Assembly: GCA_021234535.1 (NCBI GenBank)
Contig: CM037836.1
Span: 29,948,769 to 30,012,768 of the forward strand
DNA length: 64,000 nt
Origin: Stichopus chloronotus
Taxonomy: Eukaryota > Echinodermata > Holothuroidea > Aspidochirotida > Stichopodidae
Direction of reading: 5' to 3'
In this document: positions 38,201-48,600 of the stretch, one piece after another
How positions within the stretch are numbered: position 1 is the stretch's first letter
Layout: each line of letters opens with the position of its first letter
Notes under the pieces: generated by a model
What the model saw: the letters and a program-made list of their open reading frames with translations, nothing else
Told to the model about the DNA's origin: nothing
Database searches by the model: none
Made by a program: the position numbers and the translations under genes

Positions 38201-39810
38201 ATGTTATTCCAGGGAACAATGTATTCTTTTACTCAGGTGTCCCTTTCATATTGAAACAAAAAAAACTTGTGAAATAAAACTTTATTTGTTGATTTTCTGA
38301 CCTTTAACCAAACATAATCAAACTTGGTTGTTGGATAAGTTTTAAACCTGGTTGTAGGTGCAGCCTGTTATTTTGTTTGAAGTACAAACATTGTTTGAAG
38401 TACCAACAGTTGCAAGGCAGTGACTAACACTTTTTTGACGTGAATTATGTTGTTAAAGATGAATGTAAAGCAAGCAATTCCTGCAACATCATCAGATTAT
38501 TGACTAAGGCATCGTTTCTTCTACATTTTGTGTCTGATATGATGTAACAGGTTTTGCTGACTTTCCAACTTATATCATTTTCTTGTATCATTATCTTTGC
38601 ATGAGTTGTTGTACATATGTTGGAACATGGAAGTGCTCAAAAACTTGAAACAGATCTTGCAAAGAAAGCCAGACAAGATAATATCTAGATAGTATTTTGG
38701 ATAGTCTATAGTCAGTTTTGCCGGCCTAGCTATTGTGATGTAGGTTCATCGAAAGCTGGACTGATGGAATCAGGATAGTTACCGGAGTTACCTGCTACAA
38801 TGTGCCAGGTACTGCACATTTCTAGTCAGACATGTACATTGTCTACAGGTGTAATCATAGTCCTTGTTTTGTAGAGATTGAACTTGAAGCACCTGTCACT
38901 GGATTTGGTTATATCATGATATGTTTTTGTCCTAGAAACTTTTGTGACTTTAGAGTAAATCCCATTGTATTAAATCAAATGATCATGTCCATCAAGAGAG
39001 ATGATTTTGGACAAAAGCAAATTTAGAGACCACCAAAGTTGTGCAAAAGTAATGAATGTTGCTTGATGAATGAAATGAAGGAACCAGAAACATAGGCAGG
39101 GTTTGGTGAGTAAATCTTAAAAATGAAAGCCAATTTGGATGCCTGGGGAATATTCATTTCTAATCGACCTCCTTCTGACAGGTACACCGATAACTCTGAT
39201 ACTTTAAGGCAAAAGCGCGCAACTCCTGCATAAAGATTTCCACTGCATTAAATAAACTCTTTCACCTGTTAGGAAGTGACAAGCATTAGAGAAGATGAAG
39301 CCATCTTCTTGGTTTGTCTTTTAGCAATCAGAAAGCCTCGAGTGTGTTTCATGCAATTTAAGTTGATATTCATATCAAGTAGGTTTGCATATCCAAACCC
39401 ATGCAAGTCAGAATCGAGCAAAAAGACAACATCAAATATGTGCAGATCAGCTCCTTCGAGAGCTGTCTTATTTTAGATGAAGGTCACCGACTTTCAGTAG
39501 TTTTGAGATCCAGTTCCTGCGGGCTCCTACGATGATGTCCGGATCCGTAGGCAAGTTCTTTTCGTGCAGGTTTGATTTGACATACTTGTGGCTGTCAAAC
39601 TAATTGGTCTAAAATATACCCTGAGATCACGTGACCCAGCTAATGGCGTTGTGATGAAACACCCAGAGAGCTATGAAATCCAGCAATCCATCCATCATTG
39701 ATCCCACCTTTACTGATGCGAAAGACGGCGTCGATGCATGATCGCTCAAAATGTTCATGCTAGTGCCAGGCGGCATTTATTGCTAACTTTGTTTACAGTA
39801 CGATGTCTTT

Positions 39811-40500
39811 TCAAAGACAAAAAACAATGGGGGGGATAAAAAATAAAACATATGAACCAAGCGATGCTTCACTAATAAATAGTAGCTCATATCGAATATA
39901 ACGCAAAGAGGAGATGATGATGATGAAGTCAGCGGAATGATTTAGTGCCTGAGCATCGTGGACAGCCAGTTCATTTTCGACACTTTTAATATCATCAGAA
40001 GACGGGGGGGGGGGGGGAGTACCAGTCATTCTAGATGTTGTTACAGGACAATCCACTTAGGGATTGTTGACTTTAGTGGTAACTAGTAGTATCAGTGATA
40101 TAGCAATAGATGGCTGCTTTGGAACGTACAGTGTGCTGCAGGCTACTTCAGTGGATGGTCTGATCTTAGCATCTACTTCACCCATATACACAAGTGACAA
40201 GTTCTTAGTACTCTGCATGTTGATGCAGAGCTTTAAGTTTGTGCTGGCCGGGGTAAAGTGTGTAAACATCGAGTCTCCAATTTGAGTTTTGTGCATAGCA
40301 CATTTTGGAAAAATTTGTATCAATGATACATGTTTGGTGAATATAGGTGTAAGGACCAGATGCCTGGCTGCAGCATTTGTGGAAATTGATGTGTGGATGA
40401 ATGCCACAGGTAACTCTTTTTGTCTTTTTACTTTATATGGGTTGTGATGTGTGTGTATTACTTTGCTTATAATTGTATCTTTAGACTTTTTTGCCAACAT
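39811..40500 (-). pseudogene. Longest open stretch in the window, unidentified, with one in-frame stop
   Basis: A minus-strand ATG at 40500 opens 147 codons to a TAA at 40057-40059. The very next codon continues in the same frame for another 81 codons to TGA at 39811, so about 230 codons are interrupted by a single stop. The first part has VYMGEVDAKIRPSTEVACST; the second has PPPPPSSDDIKSVENELAVH and a run of isoleucines, then a hydrophobic tail. No domain was recognised. The second part crosses a C14 homopolymer (G14 on plus, 40004-40017), so a length error or slippage there could shift the frame. The plus strand is also open at 40064-40285. It may be a gene fragment, a pseudogene or, less likely, a chance frame. 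Confidence 0.27.
40004..40017. repeat. G14 homopolymer
   Basis: Fourteen consecutive G on plus. Prone to indel errors and able to form G-quadruplex-like structures. Confidence 0.9.
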
Positions 40501-41130
40501 TTTAAGTTCATGACAACAGTGAAATTATGAAGAAAATATACCACCATTGCAAAGAAATCAGCCAGAGAAATCAGTCATACTAAATTTCAATAAAGAAACA
40601 CATAAAGAGAAGTGTACACACTCAAAATTTGCAAGAGAACTTTGGTAAACATTCCTTGTTTTAATGTACAAAAGTTTGAAAAGAGTTAAAAAAAAAAGTC
40701 ACAAAATATGTGGATCTTGATGAGAAAGGTTGGTGTGCTTTTAGAACTGCAATACTTAGAAAGCAGACTTACAGTCAATAACTGATGTAAATCCATACCA
40801 GAAACTCTGAAACAGGAATTACAACCTTGTAACCTTAGAGAACTCTGTGGCCTTATCAATCTACCCGCAAAGTTTGCGTATAAAGCAACCTTCTTTTTTT
40901 TTCAACCTGTCATTAACTTTGCTGTTTGTGAAGCAATTGTATCATTTACAGGAGCTGATTCTCATGCCTTCATTTTGTACCATAATTTAAACTCATTTAG
41001 GACTGTGAAAAGGAAATTAATGTTAAAAAGAACACTCACCATATTAATGGAGGACCATTTTCAGTCAACTTCCAGTAGTGTCCAGTGCCAGGCACATGGG
41101 CCCTGCAGTACAAGTTTTGTCCCAACAAAT
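40501..41130. other. AT-rich non-coding interval
   Basis: Nothing seen beyond short homopolymers and chance frames. Confidence 0.5.
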
Positions 41131-41140
41131 CCACACGGGG

Positions 41141-41580
41141 GCATCATATGAGACCAAAGGTTCACAAGACCGAAAACCGAAAAGGGTTCACGAGACTGAA
41201 GGTTCGCGAGACCAAAAATTAAAAAGGGTTATGAGACCAAAGGTTTGTGAGACCGAAATAAAAAATTGTTCACGGGACCGAAGGTTCGCAAGACAAAAAA
41301 TTAAGAAGGGTTCACGAGACGGAAGGTTCACGAGACCAAAAATCAAAAAGGGCTTGCAGGACCAAAGGTTTGTGAAACAGAAAATCAAAAAGGGTTCACA
41401 GGACTGAAGGTTCCCGAGACTGAAAGTCAAAAAAGGTTCTTGAGATCGAAGGTTCCCGAGACTGAAAAAGGGTTCACAAGACCAAAGATTAAAAAGTGTT
41501 CACGAGACCGAAAATCAAAAGTGGTTCATAAGACCAAAGGTTTGCAAGACCAAAAATCAACATGAGTTTACGAGACCAGG
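41141..41580 (+). repeat. Degenerate ~41-43-bp tandem array (left arm)
   Basis: About ten units of the form GGTTCACGAGACCGAA, GGTTCGCGAGACC, AAAAATCAAAAAG. Unit starts fall near 41184, 41227, 41268, 41308, 41350, 41392, 41434, 41469 and 41520. Open frames on both strands here are products of the repeat. Confidence 0.9.
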
Positions 41581-41870
41581 GAAAAAAGGAAAAGCTGTCA
41601 CTGACTGGCTCTTCTTGAAGTAATGGTAGCGCTGGACTGTTTTACTTTCCCTTTACATGGTCCTTTGCCCATTTCAGACTAACTTAACACTCGGGAGTAA
41701 TTGGTCAATATTGTGGATTACCTTTTGAAAATGCAAACCAAGGAATTTGAGTAAATATGAATAGGAAATTAGTTTTAATTTTATTGTAGTAATTTTATTT
41801 ACAAATTTTACAAGGTTAAATGCTCAATCTTATGCATATTTAGTTGGAAATACATACTGTCTTTTTTTCT

Positions 41871-42059
41871 TCAGTTTTTACGCTCATCGTTGGCCATCCG
41901 TGCATACAGTGTTTTCAGTAATACTAGGTCAAAAGTCGTATATGGTCTCCCAGGAGATGGCCAACACCAACCCCTCACATAGGTCATTGGTGATGCAGCA
42001 TAAACAGATTTCCAGGATTCATTACTGTTGGACCTGGTTTTCAAGCGCGGCTGTTTCAT
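41871..42059 (-). pseudogene. Coding-like stretch between the inverted arrays
   Basis: On minus, an ATG at 42059 opens 62 codons to a TGA at 41871. It contains WKSVYAASPMTYVRGWCWPS and ends LYARMANDERKN; upstream the frame runs into the repeat arm. On plus, a strong acceptor (CTTTTTTTCTTCAG, ending at 41874) opens 35 codons from 41875, reading FLRSSLAIRAYSVFSNTRSK, to TAG at 41980-41982. Both are plausible and neither was recognised. If the surrounding structure is a mobile element, this would be its internal cargo or a fragment of captured host exon. Confidence 0.25.
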
Positions 42060-42060
42060 G

Positions 42061-42150
42061 TCGGTCTCACGCACCTTCAGCCTCGTGCACCTTCGGTCTT
42101 GTGCACCTTCGATCTCGTGCACCTTCGGTCTCACACACCTTTGGTGACAT
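42061..42150 (-). repeat. 16-bp tandem array (right arm)
   Basis: Five units of TCGGTCTCACGCACCT-like sequence at an exact 16-bp period, then a partial TTTGGTGACATGAG. It is the reverse complement of the motif in the left arm. Confidence 0.9.
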
Positions 42151-42170
42151 GAGCCGAAATGCTCCCTATG

Positions 42171-43582
42171 GTATAAAAAAGTTTAAGGTTTGCTTGATTG
42201 CTTGAAAAAAAGGTTCGTTACAGTTCTGATGAACCAATAGCCAAAATAGATTCTGTGGTACAATTTGTTTTGACATTTCCCCTATAGACCAGCCTCAGAT
42301 TGCTTTGCCATAGGGTAAGGCTGGGGCTTGTTGTAACAGTTTAAAGTTTTGAAAAAAATTATATTTTTCAGGATTTCTTTTCGCATGATGCTGTTAATTA
42401 ACATGTCTTGTCTACAGACAGGTGAGTTTTGCATTGAGCATACAATAAAACCAAGAACAAGTATTCCATTAATTAAATGAAAGACTGATGATTAGACAAC
42501 TTTGCCATGAGACAGGGTTAGTTGTCTCGGGTCAAGGGGTTACTTGCTATGTTAGTGAAATACAGAATAGGTAGCAGAATTTGATTGTAAAGTAGTTTCT
42601 TATATCTGTCAACATCTGTCAACATCAATCAGTAAATGGAATGTCAGCAGTAAGTATGACAGTATGCATATACTATACATGCATTACAGAGACATGTAAG
42701 ATAAAAACAAGCAGAAGGTAAGGTTGACAATGTCATATTCTGTCTGAAAGATATATGGTTTTAAGTGATGTTTCAATTTTAATTAGCAGTATCAGTTTGG
42801 CATCTAGCTAGCTGGGCTACTTGTGAAGGCCTGGCATCTGTTCGCTTTAAACATTACTACTTGTGGAGTATTTCATGTTCTCTTCTCTTTCAAACCTTCA
42901 AACCATGATGAGTTCTGAAAATACTGTACAATGTTGTTGCTTGTATTTATTGACAAAGTTTTTTTTGTAAAAAAATTTAGAAATGGTCCTCACTTGCCTG
43001 TCTCAGCACAACAACTGCACTCCCATCTACCTTGCCAAGAGTATTGGTAACCTGTAGCACTATCCCATGCGCCATCCAGCCTAACACTAGACTAGCGCCT
43101 CCTTTCTATATTTTGCCATCCTGATGTTCAGAGAGAGAGTGAATCAGATTCAATATTTGCAATCGAGATTTATCACAATTTCCTTTTTCTATCTTGTTTC
43201 CTTGACTTGTAATTCATCGTTGGATCAAATTTCTAACGATTTCACTGCATTGCCAGTACGTATCCCTTTTCATTCTCAACAGAAATTTAGTGTTAGCAAT
43301 GTTAGGCCTGGTGGCATAAAATTGGTGCTCTTTTTCTTTTCTTTGCATAGGTCCTAGTTCTGCAAATTTGTTTCTTTTTGTACTAGATTGACCTATGCCA
43401 ACCCCTCCCAAGTCATTTGTCTGTCCTTACTAGTTTACCCCTCGGGGGACTCTCCTTGTATCATAGGGTGTCATTATTAAGCTTGTGTTTTTACAGCTCA
43501 AACTTCCCTGCTTATAGTGGGAAGTTTTTCGCTGTGTTCCATACTGTTTGCCACACTACCATCAGAAGTATTCCAAGTGTAG
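42171..43582. other. Non-coding interval
   Basis: AT-rich, with a small duplication ATCTGTCAACATCTGTCAAC at about 42604. No supported gene. Confidence 0.5.
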
Positions 43583-43750
43583 GGGTTTCTGCACAAAAAT
43601 GAACTCTGTGAAATTTATGTGTCCACATCTGTCCAGTGGGAAGAGTTCAAGAATTGGCCAGCAGGACAGAGGACTAAGTTGCCAGCCCAACTTGATCAGC
43701 TATCTGGACTGGATCACAAAATTCTATGGACCCCAAGAGCAGGATCTGAG
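43583..43750 (+). CDS. Candidate internal exon, unidentified product
   Basis: An acceptor-like GTGTAG at 43577-43582 is followed by exactly 56 open codons (168 bp, phase 0 on both sides), ending at GAG before a consensus donor GTGAGT at 43751. The peptide begins GFLHKNELCEIYVSTSVQWE, continues EFKNWPAGQRTKLPAQLDQL and ends WTPRAGSE. It has a natural amino-acid mix and the DNA is GC-richer than its flanks. The polypyrimidine tract before the acceptor is weak. I do not recognise a family. No ATG is needed if it is internal. Confidence 0.3.
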
Positions 43751-43854
43751 GTGAGTGGAGAGAGAGATTTCAAGGATCCAAACCAAAGGAAAATGGAGTA
43801 TTTTTTTTTTTCGGATCTGGACCAAGCAGCCTGGGTGCTCGTAGCTGAAGTATT

Positions 43855-44148
43855 GTGACTTCACCAACAGCTCCCCGATATCAAAACCCACGTCCTGAGA
43901 AGAGGATATTTGCCAGCTGCTGTTACTATGTGGACCACTTGCCAGGCTCACATTTGACCAGGTTTGTAAGAATTGTGGTCAAGTCGAATGGCCTCCTGAA
44001 GAGAGATTGTGGTTTCAGCCTTCCAACGGCTTTCAGTGGAATTGAAGTCTCCATGCTAAGCCATCTCTCCAGAGGCCTCGACCTCTTCGCAAGGCCAATT
44101 CCAGTCAAGGGAAAGAGGTCCCTAAGAGTGAAACAATTGAAAGTATGA
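43855..44148 (+). pseudogene. Coding-like open stretch next to the candidate exon
   Basis: A 97-codon plus frame in GC-rich DNA contains EKRIFASCCYYVDHLPGSHL, RFVRIVVKSNGLLKRDCGFS and IEVSMLSHLSRGLDLF. It starts about 100 bases after the donor of the preceding candidate exon, too close for a usual intron unless the gap is a tiny one. A competing minus frame is open over 43926-44108. It may belong to the same gene or decayed element as 43583-43750. Confidence 0.22.
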
Positions 44149-45977
44149 AAAAAAAATTGATGTTTTGCTTATGGTCATTAGTTGCCAGTCAGATTGCACT
44201 GGCATAATACAATCAGTTATATCCCATATCACATTTTCTCGTTAAAGACCCTGTGACAACTAAACTGTGTGACTTATGCCCGGTCTCTCCTGTTATGTTC
44301 AATACATATTCATCACAACCTAACACTTTATCCCACAGGTAAAACCGTGATGTCAGGAGACGTGTAACTCATGCATAAATCACGGTTGTCAAAGTAGGAT
44401 GTTCGGTAAGTGATGGAGAACGGTTTTCCATTTTTGTTTGGCGTTACATTAGACAAGGAAGTCAAACAGCAGGCTTCTGAAGAATGTTTGCTGCATATTG
44501 TTCGTACATTTTCAACATTTTCATGTTTAATTTGGAAGAATAAACAACAACATTTGGTACAAATTTCATTAATAATTGGTGCCCTTAGGATTGACATACG
44601 TGTCATGCATATACTCTACAGTCAGTAGCAACCCAAATTATGTATCTCCTCCTTTACGATTTTGATGGTTATTGAACCTTTCATATGCATGATCCATGAG
44701 CTGTTCCTTAATTAGGTGTGGAAAAAAATTATTTCATAGACGTAAATAGCACTACGAAATTACATGTATACACTTTCGGGAGGTTAGAATTGAATCGTTC
44801 TATGAGTGGCTCTGACACTTTGATGCAATTCAGCCGCTCACATTCAAGCTGACGTCTTTTTCAAGGATACTATCCATTTTAAGATTTCAAGGATGTCCAA
44901 TTGTCTGGGACAACTACGATTCCGTTTGGACAACCAAAAGTGAAAAGTTGGTTTTACGAGGGACAACCAGCTACTCTTTTCTCGATAAGAATTAAAGCAG
45001 GTTGTTTCTGTCTGAGTCAAGACTATGTACTGGTTTGTGATCGGCTCTTTCAACTTTTGTCGTTACGTTTTGGACAAACAAATTCCGTGCAGACAACTAG
45101 AAATATTGAAATCCATAACATAATCTGAAAAAACAAAAGCGAGGACTGCCTGCCCTTGTAGTGGTGGTTATTGCTGCATATATTACAGCCAGAAAGTTTG
45201 TTGTAGTCATTAGGAGCCTAGCTACAGAAATGTCCCATCAATGCACCATCAGGTGGATCCAATCTTATGTATTACGCTGCAATTGTTCATTTCGACCTTT
45301 GGATCATATAAACTGTGCAATCCCTGCAATCCCCCTCAAGGAGAATAAGCAAGAGGGAAACTTGTACTAAATGTACGTTGTCAAATGACCAAGGAAAGAA
45401 TAAATTTCTCCCATGTTTGCAACCTGTCTCTGAAGTGTCCCAGGAATTGTCAAGATAGAACACATATGTTGCAATTTATTGCTTCATATATGACTGAACT
45501 TAAATTTGATTAAGGTTTACGTTTCCCTGTACTTTTACGACAAACGTACTGATAAGTGCTATTCCTTTTAATGACTGGTTTCGCTCAGCTTTACGTAAGT
45601 CTCTCCGCTTTTATATACTTCCCACCATTTTGTAAACTGATTAGTGATTTCATTCAGTCCCATCCCCACCCACACACTTTAATTCTTTGGCCATTTTAAC
45701 GTAAAATTCACAAACCAAATCCAAATCAGAAACAGATTGTAAGCCATAAGGGAACACAAAGATGACTGAAAGCTGGTAAACATTGAACAGACATATATAT
45801 ATATGCTAATGGCATGCAGCACAATGGACTTGAATGCATTTGCTAAATCTTTGAAGATTAGTGTGTAAAGGTGCAACAGCTTTAAAAATTTGTTTCAGTG
45901 TCCTTTTGGCTTTTTTGCTAATCTCAGGGGGTTCATCCGTAACTTGTGGGAAGATGTCGGGATTTTAAATTCTAGCT
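44149..45977. other. AT-rich non-coding interval
   Basis: No supported gene; chance-length frames only. Confidence 0.5.
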
Positions 45978-46165
45978 CTAATATGCTTTAGTTCCTTCTT
46001 TCATGAGGGAAGGCCAGATGACTATTTGAAGGCCTAGTTTCAGACGCTTCTCACAAAAATATACAATTTCATCTCGGATTTGCTCGTACAACTTGCTGTT
46101 CGGCACCGCGCGAAGCATTTTGATTAATTCTGAAAGCAGTTTTAAGATCTTTTTGGATCTGAAAA
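45978..46165 (-). CDS. Candidate terminal coding exon, unidentified product
   Basis: On the minus strand an acceptor-like ACTTACAG precedes base 46165. An uninterrupted 61-codon frame follows to a TAG at 45978-45980. The peptide reads FRSKKILKLLSELIKMLRAV, then PNSKLYEQIRDEIVYFCEKR, then LKLGLQIVIWPSLMKEGTKA and a final Y. The CpG-containing codons in its middle (CGC GCG GTG CCG) contrast with the flanks. A second possible acceptor (GCTTTCAG) lies inside, before LIKML. The region upstream of the acceptor is poly-A rather than pyrimidine-rich, which weakens it. The pattern (helix-prone, charged) is protein-like but I cannot assign a family. Confidence 0.33.
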
Positions 46166-47529
46166 CTGTAAGTTTTTTTTTTTATTTCATTCTACCTTGT
46201 AAACATGATGGTGTTCTTGGTGCCATGTAAAGTTAGAAGATTTGAGGCATTCCAGTTCTGTTCCAAAGAGTGGTGTTTCAATAACAGTAGTTCTTTAAGG
46301 AAAAGATGTTAGATAGCAGTAGCTCTTTAAGGACAGGATGTTAGATTAACTTGATTTCTTGTTTGGCCCATGGAACCTCAAAGTGGTCCCTCTGGGATTG
46401 TTTACTTCTCAAGTGTTGATACCTACTTGAGGGGATTGAAAACTTGCTGTCTATTTAGCCCAATGTGACATTTGTTGACAATAATTTATCTTTAATTAGA
46501 GATGGCTTTACATTGTGGTGTCCTCCAGCTGAATGATTTGAAATAAAATCCGTCTCTGCTACGTAGGTTTGTTTTCCATTGCATAATTAGCGGTAGATGT
46601 CCTCAGTAGAAATGTCATCACTGAAACTGTTAAGCCCTGATCTTTACAACCGTCTTACGCCTGTCAAGATGTTGGAATGCAGCGGTATAATAAGGTTGTC
46701 TGGCTTTCATTGCATTGAAGGTTAGAGGGTTCCTTGATGAGGAAAGGTAACAGTTAAAGAGATGGTACTGCAGCGTTAGTTGTGCACAGATTGTTAGAAT
46801 ACAATACGAGATGGATTTTGGGAACTGATTTTGACAGTATTATAATCAATGGCCTATGTTTGACAATAAGTGCACCCACTAAGTTATCAGTTTCCTCATC
46901 TGATTTATTATTTCTTGAGACTCATTATTTATCTCCTAATTTTGCCAGTAGCTCGATGCTCACGGTTTGCTTTATTTTTGTGAGGTAATTAGGTTTTTGT
47001 ACCGGCTAATTGTTTTGAAGCTAAGTCTGCAGTGATCCTGGATGGGTGTTCATTACTGTGACTGGAAATAGCTGCATATCAGGGACATTCCAACTGATGG
47101 CTCATTAATACTCTCATAAAATGTTACTTACAATTAGTTTTTTCATGTATCATTAACTGTACAAAAGTCATGAAATGTGATACAAATCTTAGCATTAATT
47201 ACCTAGTGAAACCATTTGGTATTGTTTAGTTGCACTTAATTATTAAAACAATGAAATTTTACTCTAGGTAGTGCTAATGCAAATTAATGACTTCATCAAT
47301 GTGAAGTATATATTCTTTATAGTCTATGTACATAATGAACTAAAGTCATTTTTATACAGGTAGTATACTTGAGTTATTTCCTGAAAGAGGTGACTACCTG
47401 CAGCAGAAGATGGAGGGGTAGGGGTTAAAGATCCTTTATTAATTGTCTGTCATATTTAATTTCAACTAGGATAAAAATCATTTCAACCACACGCCTAACA
47501 AAAGAAGGCCCGCCCATGCATTGAAGTTC
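46166..47529. other. Non-coding interval with 32-bp duplication
   Basis: Contains two near-identical 32-bp copies at 46283-46346. Otherwise AT-rich and without supported genes. Confidence 0.5.
46283..46346. repeat. 32-bp tandem duplication
   Basis: AACAGTAGTTCTTTAAGG... followed by AGCAGTAGCTCTTTAAGG..., each ending in GATGTTAGAT. Confidence 0.85.
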
Positions 47530-48600
47530 AAGTGATATGCATGTGTATCTACAAGGGCTGGCCTCATTCAGAAGTTGCACAATTTAACCTTAAATGACAC
47601 CTGAGTTGAAATTGTGTTCATATCAAGTACAGTTTTTAAAATCTGGCATTTCATGAATATGCAGAATTAATGATGTGGAATGTTGCACAGCGTCAGTATT
47701 TCTCTTTTTTTCACTCCGATATAATAAAATGGAAGATCAAAAAAAAAGGCCAAGAGGATATGTGTGGGTGAGGAAAAACTTCTGAATGTTGCGGTTGACT
47801 AGGTCCTTACCTTTTTGATACTGCATACTTCTAGCCCCATTTGTCTGTTTAATTTTAAGGTAATTTACAAACCTGCTGACTCTTCAAGTAAATACCAGAG
47901 AATTTGAAATAAAAACCAGGCCCAATATTGACCTCATCTATGTTAACATTTGCACCCCTTCTCAAATACTGTTTTATTATGTAGGATCCACTCTTTATCT
48001 TCATTCCTGAAGATCTAATTCAGTAGTCCAATTATCCCCACTATTTCTGTACCTCTATCAACCAACTTTTTTTTTTACCTCAAAAGTGGTTATGGAACAG
48101 AGGGAAAAAAAACTAAAAAACAGGGACTAATGTTCTGACTAAATATGGCCAACGTGGTTTGATACCTTATGGTGGCCTAACACACTGTATGTATCTTTAA
48201 AAGATATTCCCACTTGGAAGTTCACAAAAATAAGATACAAAGGAAGTTATACAACTGTCAGTTTTTTATACTGAAGTTTGTGGTTATTCTTTTTAGACCC
48301 TGTCTCACTCTACATGCTGTCTCATAATTACTGGATTTCACATTGGTAAATGATATCGCTATTCTTTAAAGAAGACAATACGTGCTCCCAAAATAAAAAC
48401 TTTGGGCGTACTAAGTTTTAAACTGTCCTTGAAATAAAGTTTAAGTCAACAAAGGATAACATAATGCATATCATGTAAGGCACTCCTCTGAAATCATAAA
48501 TTTCCATGTTTTCTTTTGTTTTTTATGATGCAATTGTAAAACAGAAATTTATTCATAAAGTTGTCAATGTTTGATGAAAATTGTGGCTATTTTCAATGTT
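47530..48600 (+). repeat. Dispersed repeat, copy A, split by an insertion
   Basis: Segments 47530-47703 and 48289-48600 align in order with 61762-62240. Shared phrases include GGCCTCATTCAGAAGTTGCA, GTCAGTATTTCT, TACTGGATTTCACATTGGTA, TGTCCTTGAAAT and AAAACAGA(A)ATTTATTC. The intervening ~585 bp (47704-48288) is absent from the other copy. No terminal inverted repeats or transposase frame are visible in either copy, so the family is unclassified. Confidence 0.75.

Larger units (their letters stand above)
32710..39810. other. Long AT-rich interval without supported genes
   Basis: Holds (TG)n at 33769-33786, an 18-bp-period duplication at 33271-33303 and an (AGT)n tract at 35237-35254. From about 39430 to 39770 GC and CpG rise (CGGATCCGTAGG, AAGACGGCGTCGATGC). 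An acceptor-like TTTCACCTGTTAG at about 39272 precedes a frame reading EVTSIREDEAIFLVCLLAIR, without a clear donor. None of these is strong enough to call a gene. Confidence 0.45.
41131..42170. mobile_element. Fold-back-like element with inverted tandem arrays
   Basis: The left edge reads GGGGGCATCATATGAG then ACCAAAGGTTCACAAGACCG. The reverse complement of the right edge reads GGGAGCATTTCGGCTCATG then ACCAAAGGTGTGTGAGACCG. Inside both edges lie tandem arrays of the same ~16-bp motif (GACCGAAGGTTCACGA) in opposite orientation, about 450 bp on the left and 90 bp on the right. About 480 bp of non-repetitive DNA lies between them. This is the layout of fold-back transposons, whose inverted ends are built of tandem subrepeats. 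No clear target duplication was found, so an inverted satellite pair is the alternative. Confidence 0.5.

Noticed and set aside
41078..41430. 109-codon plus frame and 80-codon minus frame
   Set aside because: Both consist almost entirely of the 41-43-bp tandem repeat; period and composition explain the openness.
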